Assembly (NCBI GenBank): GCA_963995505.1
Contig: OZ023184.1
Coordinates: forward strand, 4,650,001-4,714,000
Direction of reading: 5' to 3'
DNA: 64,000 nucleotides
Origin: Hypericum androsaemum
Lineage: Eukaryota > Streptophyta > Magnoliopsida > Malpighiales > Hypericaceae
In this document: positions 36,654 to 46,307 of the stretch, piece by piece
How positions within the stretch are numbered: the first letter of the stretch is position 1
Layout: every line of letters starts with the position of its first letter
Made by a program: the position numbers and the translations under genes
Notes under the pieces: generated by a model
The model's input: only the letters and a program-made list of their open reading frames with translations
Database searches by the model: none
Told to the model about the DNA's origin: nothing

Positions 36654-37131
36654 TGTTGGGTATGGAGACTTCGTACTATACGGAGTACTGTTCATATGTT
36701 GACTATACGGGGTTACTGTTCATATGTTGACTCGGCACTATTCATCCGGGGCCAGAAATGTGATTTCTGGTGGACGATTTTGCCCCTGCCGACACCAAAT
36801 AGTCCTAGGCTGTGGGCACTATAAATACCCACCTCTCAGTCACTATTCATGTATCTTCTTCCTTGTGTAGAGAGAGAGAGAGAGACAGAGAGAGAAGAGG
36901 AGAGAGAGAAACACCATTGTTGAGCGAGTGAAGCTCTAGAGTGTAGATCGAGCTTGATATAGTGAAATCTCCTGGCTTGGTACGCCCCCGGACGTAGATC
37001 GGTTTAGATCGAACCGGGTGACCAAATTTTGTGTCGTATTCTTGTGTGCGTGAGTTTCCTTTGTGCTTGTCATCGATCTCTAGCTCCGAAAGTTGTTCGT
37101 GTGGTGTTTGGGGCCCTCGTGTTTCCCTACA
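36654..37131 (+). repeat. Right LTR of copia A
   Basis: 478 bp; same sequence as the left LTR except two extra GA units and two substitutions (one in gatcgaaccggg, one in agctccgaaag). It ends about 500 bp from the 3' end of the broken ILR1-like gene. Confidence 0.92.
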
Positions 37132-37136
37132 ACCTG

Positions 37137-37633
37137 TTTTTTTTAGAAGTGATATATTAAAGCGCATGAGACTAATCACACACACACATATATATAGGTG
37201 CAACGTCTCTTGTCAGGGTAGGACCATAGTTGCACTTTGTTTATAGATTTTTTGTGTGGAGAAACAACACATTGTTTATAGATGAATTTGAATAATTTTG
37301 TGCTTTGTTGGTGTCCTTTTTAATTGTATCATTCACAAAATCTAAACTTCCGAAAATTTTTCCTATTAAATGTTCTGCGTCGAAAACCAATCATAGTTCT
37401 TATCAATTGAATCAAATCAAACTCGAGCTATATATACTTGCTCACTTCACAGTAAGCTTAGCATGAAGATTAATCTAAAACTCGCTTGCCACACTGCAGA
37501 TTTCTCCACTTATAATAATTGCATTGACCTGTAATCCACTCCTTCCAAATGAAAATTTCCAACTAACTTGCAATTACAAATCATACAGATTATTTATTCT
37601 GAATGGTGAAAAGGTGCAAGGTAACAACACTAG
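37137..37633. other. Spacer and 3' region of the first ILR1-like gene
   Basis: AT-rich, no coding signal. Its right part (about 37480-37633) is probably the 3' UTR of the minus-strand hydrolase gene; similar phrases (ttgccacactgcagat, aatcatacagattatt) occur after the second gene. Confidence 0.5.
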
Positions 37634-39217
37634 CTAGTCTGTGGGCATCTGCTGGTTGTTCAAGTAAGATATGGCAACTGCAGCATGGAGAGCTGCAACA
37701 ACAGGAAGGACCTCCTCGTTGAGAAACAAGTAGGGCGAGTGCAACTTATTTTCCTCCCTTTCGTCTTCGGGTTTCGCGCCGATCACGAAGAATGCAGCTC
37801 TCATCTTCTGTGCATAGAAGCTGAAGTCCTCTGCTCCCATTGCCATTGGGAGAAGTTGTACATTAGAGTCACCAAGCATGGACTCTCCAACTTCCTTGAC
37901 ATGTTTGTACATGGATTCGTCGTTCACTGTGGCCGGATAAGGCCTCATTTCTTCCTCCATGAAGTCAACCGTTGCCGCGCAACGATGAACAGCTGCTTGC
38001 ATCTCCACAACCTATTGTTTACGGACGGTTCGAGTCAGCCGAAACGTTATCTTACTAGTTCATGTCCATTCTTCTATTAGCAAGTTATTCCTCAATTACC
38101 TCTCGTATTCTCGTCTGAAGGTATGATAAACCTTCCGTAGTCATGCTTCGAAGTGTCCCGCCGAATTTCACAGTCTCCGGAATAACATTCAACGCATTAC
38201 CAGCCTCAACAATTCCAACAGAAATCACCTGCAGAGCATTCCAATAGTGGGAGAAAATGTTGGTTACAAGATTCGAACAGCCAGCAAGCAAGTGGAAGGT
38301 GGTTGCAGCATCAGCATTTACCCTGGCTTCCAGGGGATCTGTTTCCCTGGAAACTATCTGCTGCAAAGAAATGATAGCAAAAGATGCAGCTACAACTGGA
38401 TCTCTTGCATGATGGGGCAAGGCTCCGTGCCCGCCCGCGCCTTTAATGGTAGCCATAAATCTGCCTGAACCGGCAAGCATCGGACCAGGCCTAGCGCCAA
38501 CTGTCCCAACGGGCATCTCGGGTGAAACATGTAGTCCAAAGATGGCTTGCAGATTATCAACAGCTCCTTCCTTTATCATATGGTAAGCACCGCCATAGCT
38601 TTCTTCTGCTGGCTGGAAAACCAGCTTCGCAGTACCCTGTGGGAACCACAGACAGCAGCTAAGTGAATACATATATAATTAGAAGGTTAGCAATGAAGAT
38701 GGTTTTGATTATTAGACAAGGAAGGTACATTTATTTTGTGTTTGTTCTGTTGAAGCAACTTAGCTGCTCCAAGAAGCATTGTGGTATGAGCATCATGGCC
38801 ACAAGCATGCATTCTGCCATTGATCTTGCTCTTGTGCTCCCACTCCACCAATTCCTTCTCACCGGTTCATAAAGAGTTAACCAGTCAGTTCTTGACATTC
38901 GTATAGCAAACAACGGATCACGAGATGAACCGCTCCGCTCTGTTACCATGTTAGAAATGCTATATTTAAACCACAACTTTGAGACAACTACTCAACACTT
39001 ATAAATAAGTCTACTACAATCGGAACTAATGTGGTAATCTCAACATTATTGATTTGTGAATAATAAGATAGAACATAACGAAACAAAAAGGGAAAATGGA
39101 AAGTCAACTTGTAAAGGAAGCCCATCCATGTCAGCCCTGAGACCGAACCACGGCTCCTGTCCGGACCCGACCGAAGCCACCAAGCCAGTCTTGACAAAGC
39201 GCCATTGGTACTCGACA

Positions 39218-39222
39218 CCGAT
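39218..39222. repeat. Target site duplication of copia B (left)
   Basis: CCGAT here is repeated at 45101-45105, directly outside the TG...CA ends of the element. The uninterrupted neighbour gene has one copy at the equivalent codons. Confidence 0.95.
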
Positions 39223-39493
39223 TGTTAGGGTTTGTCTCAAATTCTAGCAAATTAGTACTCTATTCATATTTAGAGTAGGAATACAATCTCTTATATATAT
39301 TGGCCTATGCCTAGGTCTTTTGTGTAGTAGTTAAGAGTTGTGAGGTAGAGAGAGAACCCTCACGGAGGCCTTGTAACCGATTGGACTCACATAGTGGATG
39401 ACTCTCCTTTGCCCGTGGTTTTCTCCCCGTCTTAGAGTTTTCACGTAATTCTTGTGTCTCGTGTTTTACTCGTTTTGATCTTATTTCTCAACA
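39223..39493 (+). repeat. Left LTR of copia B
   Basis: 271 bp; contains a TATA-like ttatatatattggcc and a gagagagaaccctc leader segment. Followed at once by the tRNA-Met primer site. Confidence 0.93.
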
Positions 39494-39934
39494 ATTGGTA
39501 TCAGAGCCGGATCTGAGTGTACGAGTATTTGACAAAAAAATGTGAACAGTAACCGATTTGGGGGAAATCGGAAAATTAGGGATTTGAGATCCCTTAGAGC
39601 CACCGCCGTTCAGCCAGCCGACTGCCGCCCGCTCGACCGCCGCCCGCTCGTCCGTCCGCTGCTGCCCGAGGAGTCCGGCGTCATCCCGCCGCTCGCTGTC
39701 TTCGGGGAAGTAGGAGAAGAATCGGGGAGAGAGAGGGAGTTCTCGGGGTTCTTTGAGATCGGAACCCATCGCTCGTGGAGGAGGCCCGCGCACCGTCACC
39801 GCGCCATCGCCCGTCGCCTGGAGGGGACCGACCCGCTCGCTCGTCGCCTGGAGGGGACCGAAAGTCAATTGATTTGACTGATTTTAGTTTTCTAACCGGT
39901 TTTGGGCTGATTTTTTTGGTTGAGGAGTTTCAGG

Positions 39935-42900
39935 ATGACTTCGATGAAGTACGAAATTCCTCAATTGACGAGAAAAACTAATTTTTCTTTGTGGCAGGTT
40001 AAAATACATGCTATTCTGACACATTTAGAGCTGGATGAGACTCTACTTGATGAGAAGTCGATGCCTTCGAGTTGGGATGCTGCGATGAAGGTGTCAAAGA
40101 ACCGTAAGGCTGTGAGTCAGATCCAGTTGCATCTGTCAGATGATATTTTACGGGACGTGTTGAAGGAGACAATAGCTTCCTCATTATAGGCAAAGCTTGA
40201 AAAGTTGTGCATGCCCAAGAGTTTGACCAACAAACTGTGCTTGAAGCAACAACTGTTTTATATCCGGATGCAAGAAGATAAGTCTGCTCACGACCACCTT
40301 AATGAATTTAAGGATATATTTGCTGATCTTAGAACTCTGGATGTGAAGTATGATGATGAAGATCTTGCTTTATTGTTATTGTGCTCGTTGCCTGCTTCTT
40401 ATCAGCAATTCAGAGATACCCTGTTGTTTAGCCATGATACTCTGAGTTGGGATGATGTTCATGATTCGCTCTTGGAGAAAGAGAGAATTGATAAGCACAC
40501 TGTGAGTTCCTCTGAAAATAGCCAAGGGACTGGCTTGGTCGTGAGAGGGAGGTCTGAGGAGAGGAATGCTAAGTCTGGTTCGAGGAAGAAGAGCAGAAGT
40601 AAATCAAGGTCAAGGCACAAGGATAAGACTTGTTTCAACTGTCATAAGGTTGGACATATTAAATAGTTCTGTCCGGAGTTGAAGAACAAGAAGAAGGGCA
40701 AAAAGTCCAGTGCTCCGAAAGGAGAAAGTTCTGATAGTGGCAGTGCTAGTGTTGCCACCACCACTCAGAAGGAAGAATCTGATGGAGACCTTTTATCTAT
40801 GATTGATGGGAAGTCCAAATTTGATGCTGCTTGGGTCCTTGATTCTGCTTGTACGTTTCATATGTGTCTTATCCGGGACTGGTTTTTAACATATGAACGT
40901 GTGGAGGGTAATGTTCTCATGAGAAATAATTTTGTCTGCAAGGTAGTTGGTATTGGCACAGTGAAGATCAAGATGCATGATGGTGTCATTCGAACCTTGA
41001 TGAATGTGAGGCATATCCCTGATTTGAAGCAGAACTTGATTTCGCTGAGTACTCTTGATACATTGGGGTACAAGTATACCGGAGAAGGTAGAGTTCTTCG
41101 TGTGAGTAAGAACTCATTAGTGCATATGAAGGCCAAGAAAGAAGTTAGAAATTTGTACATTTTACAGGGTTCTACAGTTACAGGGACTGCTGCTGCTACA
41201 TCTGGCTCGTTGACAAATTCTGAGAATACCTCACTGTAGCATATGTGACTTGGTCACATGAGCGAGAAAGGCATGACCGAGCTAAATAGGAGAGGATTAT
41301 TATGTGGACAGGGTATTGGAAAGCTAGAATTTTGTGAGCACTGTGTGTTTGGCAAGCAGAAGAAAGTCAATTTTCAGAAAGGTGTGCACACTACAAAGGG
41401 AAAACTTGACTATGTTCATTCTGATCTTTGGGGACCGTCTCAAGTTGCAACAAAGAATGGTTCCAAGTATATGCTGACTATCATTGATGATTATTCGAGA
41501 AAGGTGTGGGCGTTCTTCATGAAGAGCAAAGATCATGTCTTTGTCACTTTCAAGCAGTGGAAGACTATGATTGAGAAGCAGACTGGGAGAGATGTTAAGC
41601 ATCTCCGCACAGACAATAGATTGGAGTTTTGCTCTAGTTGGTTTGATGAGTTCTGCAAGAATGAGGGTATTGTCAGGCATAAGATAATCTCGGGTACACC
41701 TCAACAGAATAGAGTCGCTGAAAGAATGAACAGAACTTTGTTGGAGAAAGTTCGTTGTATGCTGTCAAATGCTGGTTTGCCTAAGTCATTTTGGGCTGAA
41801 ACTGCTTCCACTGCCTGTCACCTTGTCAATCGTTCACCTCATGCATCACTTGATGGTAAGGTACCTGAAGAATTGTGGTCTGAAAATCTTCCTAATTATG
41901 TTGTTTTAAAGATATTTGGATGTCCTACCTATGCTCATGTGAACAATGGTAAGTTAGAGCCAAGATCTGTGAAGTGTATCTTCCTTGGCTATGCTTCTAG
42001 AGTGAAGGGATACAAGTTATGGTGTCCCGAGCTGTCTAAGGTCTTGTTGAGTAGGAATATTATTTTCAAAGAGATAGACATGCTGAGTAAGAGGGAGGAT
42101 GTTTCTTCACCTGGTGTTCCGAGTGATCCAAGTGTGGACTTACAAAAGTCAAAAGTGCATGTGGAGTTTGATGCTGATCCAGAAGCGAGTTTCTTCCGTG
42201 ATGTTGATTAACATGGTCCTACTCATGGTGGGTTGTTTGATGAAGCAGAGAATGCTGGCATAGTTGAGAGGGAGCCATCGTATTCTATTGCTAGAGACAG
42301 GCCTAGAAGAATTATCAGGCCTCCACAGAAGTTGGGTGAGGCTGATATTGTTACTTTTGCCCTGAATGTGGCAGAAGAAGTTGATAGCTGTGAAGAACTG
42401 TCTAGTTACTCAGATGCTATGAAGTCGAAAGACTCTACTAGATAGTTGGTTGCTATGCAGGAAGAGATGGAATCTCTTTACAAGAACAAGACTTGGGAGA
42501 TTACTAAGCTGCCTAAGGATAAGAAGGTTGTCAGTTGCAAGTGGGTATTCAAGAAGAAGGATGGTATACCTGGAGTTGAAGAGCCTAGATACAAGGCTAG
42601 GCTAGAGGCTAGAGAATATAGTCAGATTCCTGGTGTGGACTTCAATGAGGTATTTTTACCAGTTGTGAAGTATACCTCGATTCGTTCTCTTCTTGGTATT
42701 ATTGCTATGCAGGATTTGGAGCTTGAACAGCTTGATGTGAAGATAATTTTCTTGAATAGAGAGTTTGAGGAGCGGATTTATATGGCACAGCCTGAGGGTT
42801 TTTATGTTGAAGGCAAAGAAGACCATGTGTGCTTGTTGAAAAAGTCTTTGTATGGCCTTAAGCAGTCTCCGAGGCAGTGGTATAAAAGGTTTGATTCCTT

Positions 42901-44747
42901 TATGATTTCTCATGGTTATGAGAGGAGCAAGTATGATAGTTGTGTTTACCTGAAAAGGCTACGCGACAGTTCCCAAGTGTATTTGCTCCTGTATGTGGAT
43001 GACATGTTAATTGCTGCAAGTGACAAAGGAGAGGTGAGAAAGCTCAAAGCTCTGTTGAGTAGCGAGTTTGAGATGAAAGATTTGGGTCCTGCTAAGAAGA
43101 TTCTTGGTATGGAGATTGCCAGAGATAGAGGAGCAAGGAAATTATTTCTGAGTCAGGAGAGTTACATTGAAAAGGTACTTGACAAGTTTGATGTGACTGA
43201 TAATCCTGTGAGTACTCCTCTTGGTACACATTTTTAGCTTTCGTCTGCCTTATCTCCACAGTCAGCTGCTGAGGTCGATTACATGTCTGGTATTCCATAC
43301 TCTAATGTTGTTGGTTCTCTGATGTATGCTATGGTTTGCACACGCCCGAATTTGGCCTATGCTGTAAGTGTCGTTAGTAGGTTTATGGCAAATCCTGGAG
43401 AAGGTCATTGGAGAGCAGTGGAGTGGATTATGAGGTACTTGAAGGGTACCAAGGGCGTGTGTCTACAGTTTGGAAGCACCAATGATGAAGTTGTTGGTTT
43501 CGTTGATTCAGATTATGCTGGAGACCTTGTGATATGAATATGAAGAGCACTCATATGATTATTTCAAGTGCCAATCTGACCAAGTGAGAGAGCACACACA
43601 AAGCGCTTCAAGTCATAACTTAATGGGCTGATTTCCAAGCATACTTTGGAGAGTTGGGCTCAAGCAAATTTATTAAAGTCCATGGACCAAGAGCCACGAA
43701 ATTCAGCCAAGTTTATGACCTTAATACAAGTTCTAGAAGGTCCTTTCAGCAGCAAAGATCTTGAAGATTTATTCTCTCTGATTTGGGCATTCTATTTAGG
43801 AAGTTTATTTCAGCCATTAGTTTTGATTAGGAAGTTATATTCCAACAACTCTTGGCTTATTTAGCTTGTTTGTCACGTTTGTAGCCTTCCTAAAAGGCAG
43901 AGATTTGTTTCCTTTTTAGTTTCCCTTTCCAGCCAGATTTTTAGGAGTTGTTTGATTTGGAATCTCTTTGTAATATTGAGCCTATTTATAGAGGCTTATG
44001 CAATGAGAAAAGGAGACCATTATTGATTGAAAAACGTGGGCTTTGCTCTCTTGGTTCTTCGGAACTGTTCGAACACAACGGAGGGATTCCGTCGAGTTCA
44101 CTATCGACTTATCAAGCGGATCTTCATCACCGTTTGTGGCGTCTTCGACATTTCAAGGTTCTTTGTTTCAACTCAAGCAGCGGGTCGCGGTCTTAATACC
44201 AAGGTTCTTGTTTGGTTGTGAGCATCGGGTCGAGATCTCCATCACGAACTGATCTAGAACGATCTGGGATTTCAACGCTTCTTGGACGGGTCTCGCGCAT
44301 CGTTGGCGGGGTTCGTATCACCTTGATAAGTCTAGGTCCTTGTCTGGATATGTCTTCACTCTTGGAGGATGTGCTATCAGTTGGAGAGCTTGTCTACAAG
44401 CCACAGTGGCGTTATCTACCACTGAGGCGGAGTACATGGCTATAACTGAAGGTGTGAAGGAGGCTATCTGGTTGAAAGGTTTCTTCAGTAAAATCTGTGA
44501 GAAGGTGCAGGTCAGTACAGTGTACTGTGATAGTCAAAGTGCTATCCATCTCACGAGGGATGCTATGTATCATGAGAGGACAAAGCACATTAATGTGAGG
44601 TACCACTTCATTCGGGAGCATGTTGCTCAATGTGACATTGTTGTGAGCAATGTGGGTACAAAGGACAACCCTGCAGACATGTTGACGAAGCCGCTTTCTG
44701 GTACTAAGTTCGAGCATTGCTTGGACTTGGTAGGTGTTCATGCTTGA
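39935..44747 (+). pseudogene. gag-pol of copia B, multiple stops, no frameshift
   Basis: The reading frame begins at ATG 39935 (MTSMKYEIPQL) and is kept throughout, broken only by stop codons at 40187 (TAG), 40664 (TAG, inside the zinc knuckle after CFNCHKVGHIK), 41237 (TAG), 41246 (TGA), 42209 (TAA), 42443 (TAG) and 43235 (TAG). Recognisable parts are the protease (VLDSACTFHM), integrase ([25 protein letters not shown]), RT (YVDDMLIAAS at about 42992) and RNase H ([20 protein letters not shown]). The solo LTR plus its 5-bp duplication shifts the last part by one frame, exactly as expected for an insertion of 796 bp. Some RT positions are altered (FLNREFEERIYM). Confidence 0.92.
43530..44320 (+). 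mobile_element. Solo LTR nested in copia B
   Basis: A 791-bp block interrupts the RNase H frame between SDYAGDL and the continuation [11 protein letters not shown]. It starts TGATATGAAT and ends GTTCGTATCA (5-bp inverted ends, TG...CA), and the duplication CCTTG lies at 43525-43529 and 44321-44325. A TATA-type sequence (cctatttatagagg) occurs at about 43980. There is no internal coding region, so this is most simply a solo LTR left by recombination between the two LTRs of a third retrotransposon. Confidence 0.9.
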
Positions 44748-44829
44748 AGCTGATTGCCCTTAGGGGCTGGTGGTAAAGGTGGAGCAGCGTTGATGTTGGA
44801 GTCATAGAATTTGGTCCAAGGTGGAGATT

Positions 44830-45100
44830 TGTTAGGGTTTGTCTCAAATTCTAGCAAATTAGTACGCTATTCCTATTTAGAGTAGGAATACAATCTCCTA
44901 TATATATTGGCCTATGCCTAGGTCTTTTGTGTAGTAGTTGAGAGTTGTGAGGTAGAGAGAGAACCCTCACGGAGGCCTTGTAACCAATTGGACTCACATA
45001 GTGGACGACTCTCCTTTGCCTGTAATTTTCTCTCCGTCTTGGGGTTTTCACGTAATTCTTGTGTCTCGTGTTTTACTCGTTTCGATCTTATTTCTCAACA
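44830..45100 (+). repeat. Right LTR of copia B
   Basis: 271 bp, ends TCTCAACA, followed by the second CCGAT copy. Differs from the left LTR at about 13 positions. Confidence 0.93.
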
Positions 45101-45294
45101 CCGATCGAGTCAAGCTCGGACCGGACCAGCTCACTCGTTTCGTACTCTTGGAAGGCCAATTCGGGGCTCTCGTGGATGTTCCTCCTCACTCTTTTTAGCC
45201 ACGAAAAGAACTCGGGATCACGAGCCAACTCTAGAAGCTCCCGGGTCAACGAGCCCAAGTCCCCTGATGACGAAGATCTGGTCAACGAGGCCAT

Positions 45295-46307
45295 CAGGAG
45301 TGATGCGACGAAGAATATATTTCTCTCTTCTTCTTTTGTTGATTAGTGCTTGTAAGTTGTAACGTTAGAGTTAGACTTCGGTGATCGACGTTAGACCATA
45401 CATGTATTATATGCAAGATCACTGTACTTATAAAATTTTGGCTTGCAGAAAAATATAGTTTGTTGTCTTCCAACTCCATGTGATATGTATTTTCTTGTTT
45501 GGAGTTTCCTCCGTGACAAAAGCTTCACTAAAATAATAAAAGAGGAGTATAGTTGCACTGCACTAGAAAAGAAAATATATGAGGCCAAGTATCTTACCCA
45601 AAATAATAATAATATGAGGCCTTAATCAGTCAACAATTACTTGCATCAATTAACAAAAAAAAATATTTTATTATAATCAAGATATCTCGAATTTAAACTA
45701 TCGGTTACAACAATATTAAATACTTGTTAGAATTACTTTGCCATCATTTATAGACGATATCCAACTCAAATTTGAAGTAATCAACTTAATAAATATTTTT
45801 TTGAGGGGTAAACATGTCAATCACATTTCATTAATCACATGAAAGTAATATTACAAACGATAAAGCACCACAAAACCATTGATAAAGTCACCTAAAATAC
45901 CCAAGTCGCACACCAGCACGACATGAGCACTACCACCTAGTATATAAAAAAGTAACGCTTAATCACTATTTTCTAGCATCACAATTTCCGCATTAATTAT
46001 GGAGTCTAAATTTTATTCACAAAATTCAAACTCAAAACCCCACCAAAGAGAACCAATCTGAGTTTCTTACAATCGAGTCAATTTGCAGCACTTACTTTTT
46101 TTGAGAATTTTTTTTTGCAGCACTTACCACACTGCAGATTCTACACTTGGGATTTCATTGAACTGGAAGCAACTCATGCCAAAAGAATACCTCCAACTAC
46201 TTTACAATTATAAATCATACAGATTATTCTGTTCTATGATTTACAATGAATAGAAAAGGTTCAATAAAACATTACTATGTAATCTTAAGAAAGAAAAACA
46301 ACAGTAG
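45295..46307. other. Spacer between the two ILR1-like genes
   Basis: The left part is the upstream region of the first (broken) gene; the right part (about 46080-46307) is the 3' UTR of the second. A SINE-like fragment (ctcgaatttaaactatcgg ... tttgccatcatttatagac) lies at about 45685-45790. No gene seen. Confidence 0.45.

Larger units (their letters stand above)
32179..37131 (+). mobile_element. Ty1/copia LTR retrotransposon A (young)
   Basis: LTRs at 32179-32652 and 36654-37131 both start TGTTGGG and end CCCTACA. They differ by two substitutions and one 4-bp GA-repeat length change by my count, so insertion is very recent. A primer site TGGTATCAGAGC (32655-32666) matches the initiator Met tRNA end, and a purine-rich tract (aggtgggaga) precedes the right LTR. 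Internal order is gag, protease, integrase, RT, RNase H, as in Ty1/copia. One long frame is broken only by a TAA in the gag zinc knuckle. No target duplication can be checked, because the left flank is another copy of the element rather than host DNA; the five bases after the right LTR are ACCTG. Confidence 0.93.
39223..45100 (+). mobile_element. Ty1/copia LTR retrotransposon B, inserted in ILR1-like exon 1
   Basis: LTRs of 271 bp each at 39223-39493 and 44830-45100 start TGTTAGGG and end TCTCAACA. By hand count they differ at about 13 sites (near 5 percent), 11 of them transitions, so it is clearly older than element A. A primer site TGGTATCAGAGC is at 39496-39507 and a purine tract (aaggtggaga) lies before the right LTR. 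Target duplication is CCGAT. It is transcribed opposite to the host gene. A solo LTR (43530-44320) interrupts its RNase H region. Confidence 0.94.
37634..45294 (-). pseudogene. IAA-amino acid hydrolase ILR1-like, exon 1 split by copia B
   Basis: Exons: 1a 45294-45106, 1b 39222-39109, 2 38854-38729, 3 38636-38322, 4 38228-38100, 5 38011-37634. Exon 1 is divided by copia element B plus a 5-bp duplication; leaving the element out, the frame runs on without a break and all later exons are open. The product is an M20D metallopeptidase that frees indole-3-acetic acid from amino acid conjugates, normally in the ER lumen. [22 protein letters not shown] and the C-terminal LHSPYLFLNEE motifs are kept. 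The Met used here ([12 protein letters not shown]) lacks a full signal peptide compared with the neighbour. Donor sites after exons 1 and 2 are slightly off consensus (CAA|GT, AAT|GT). With nearly 5.9 kb in exon 1, a normal product is unlikely unless the element is spliced out. Confidence 0.9.

Noticed and set aside
43646..44252. Short frames within the solo LTR
   Set aside because: They are LTR sequence bounded by TG...CA and a target duplication; no coding role expected.
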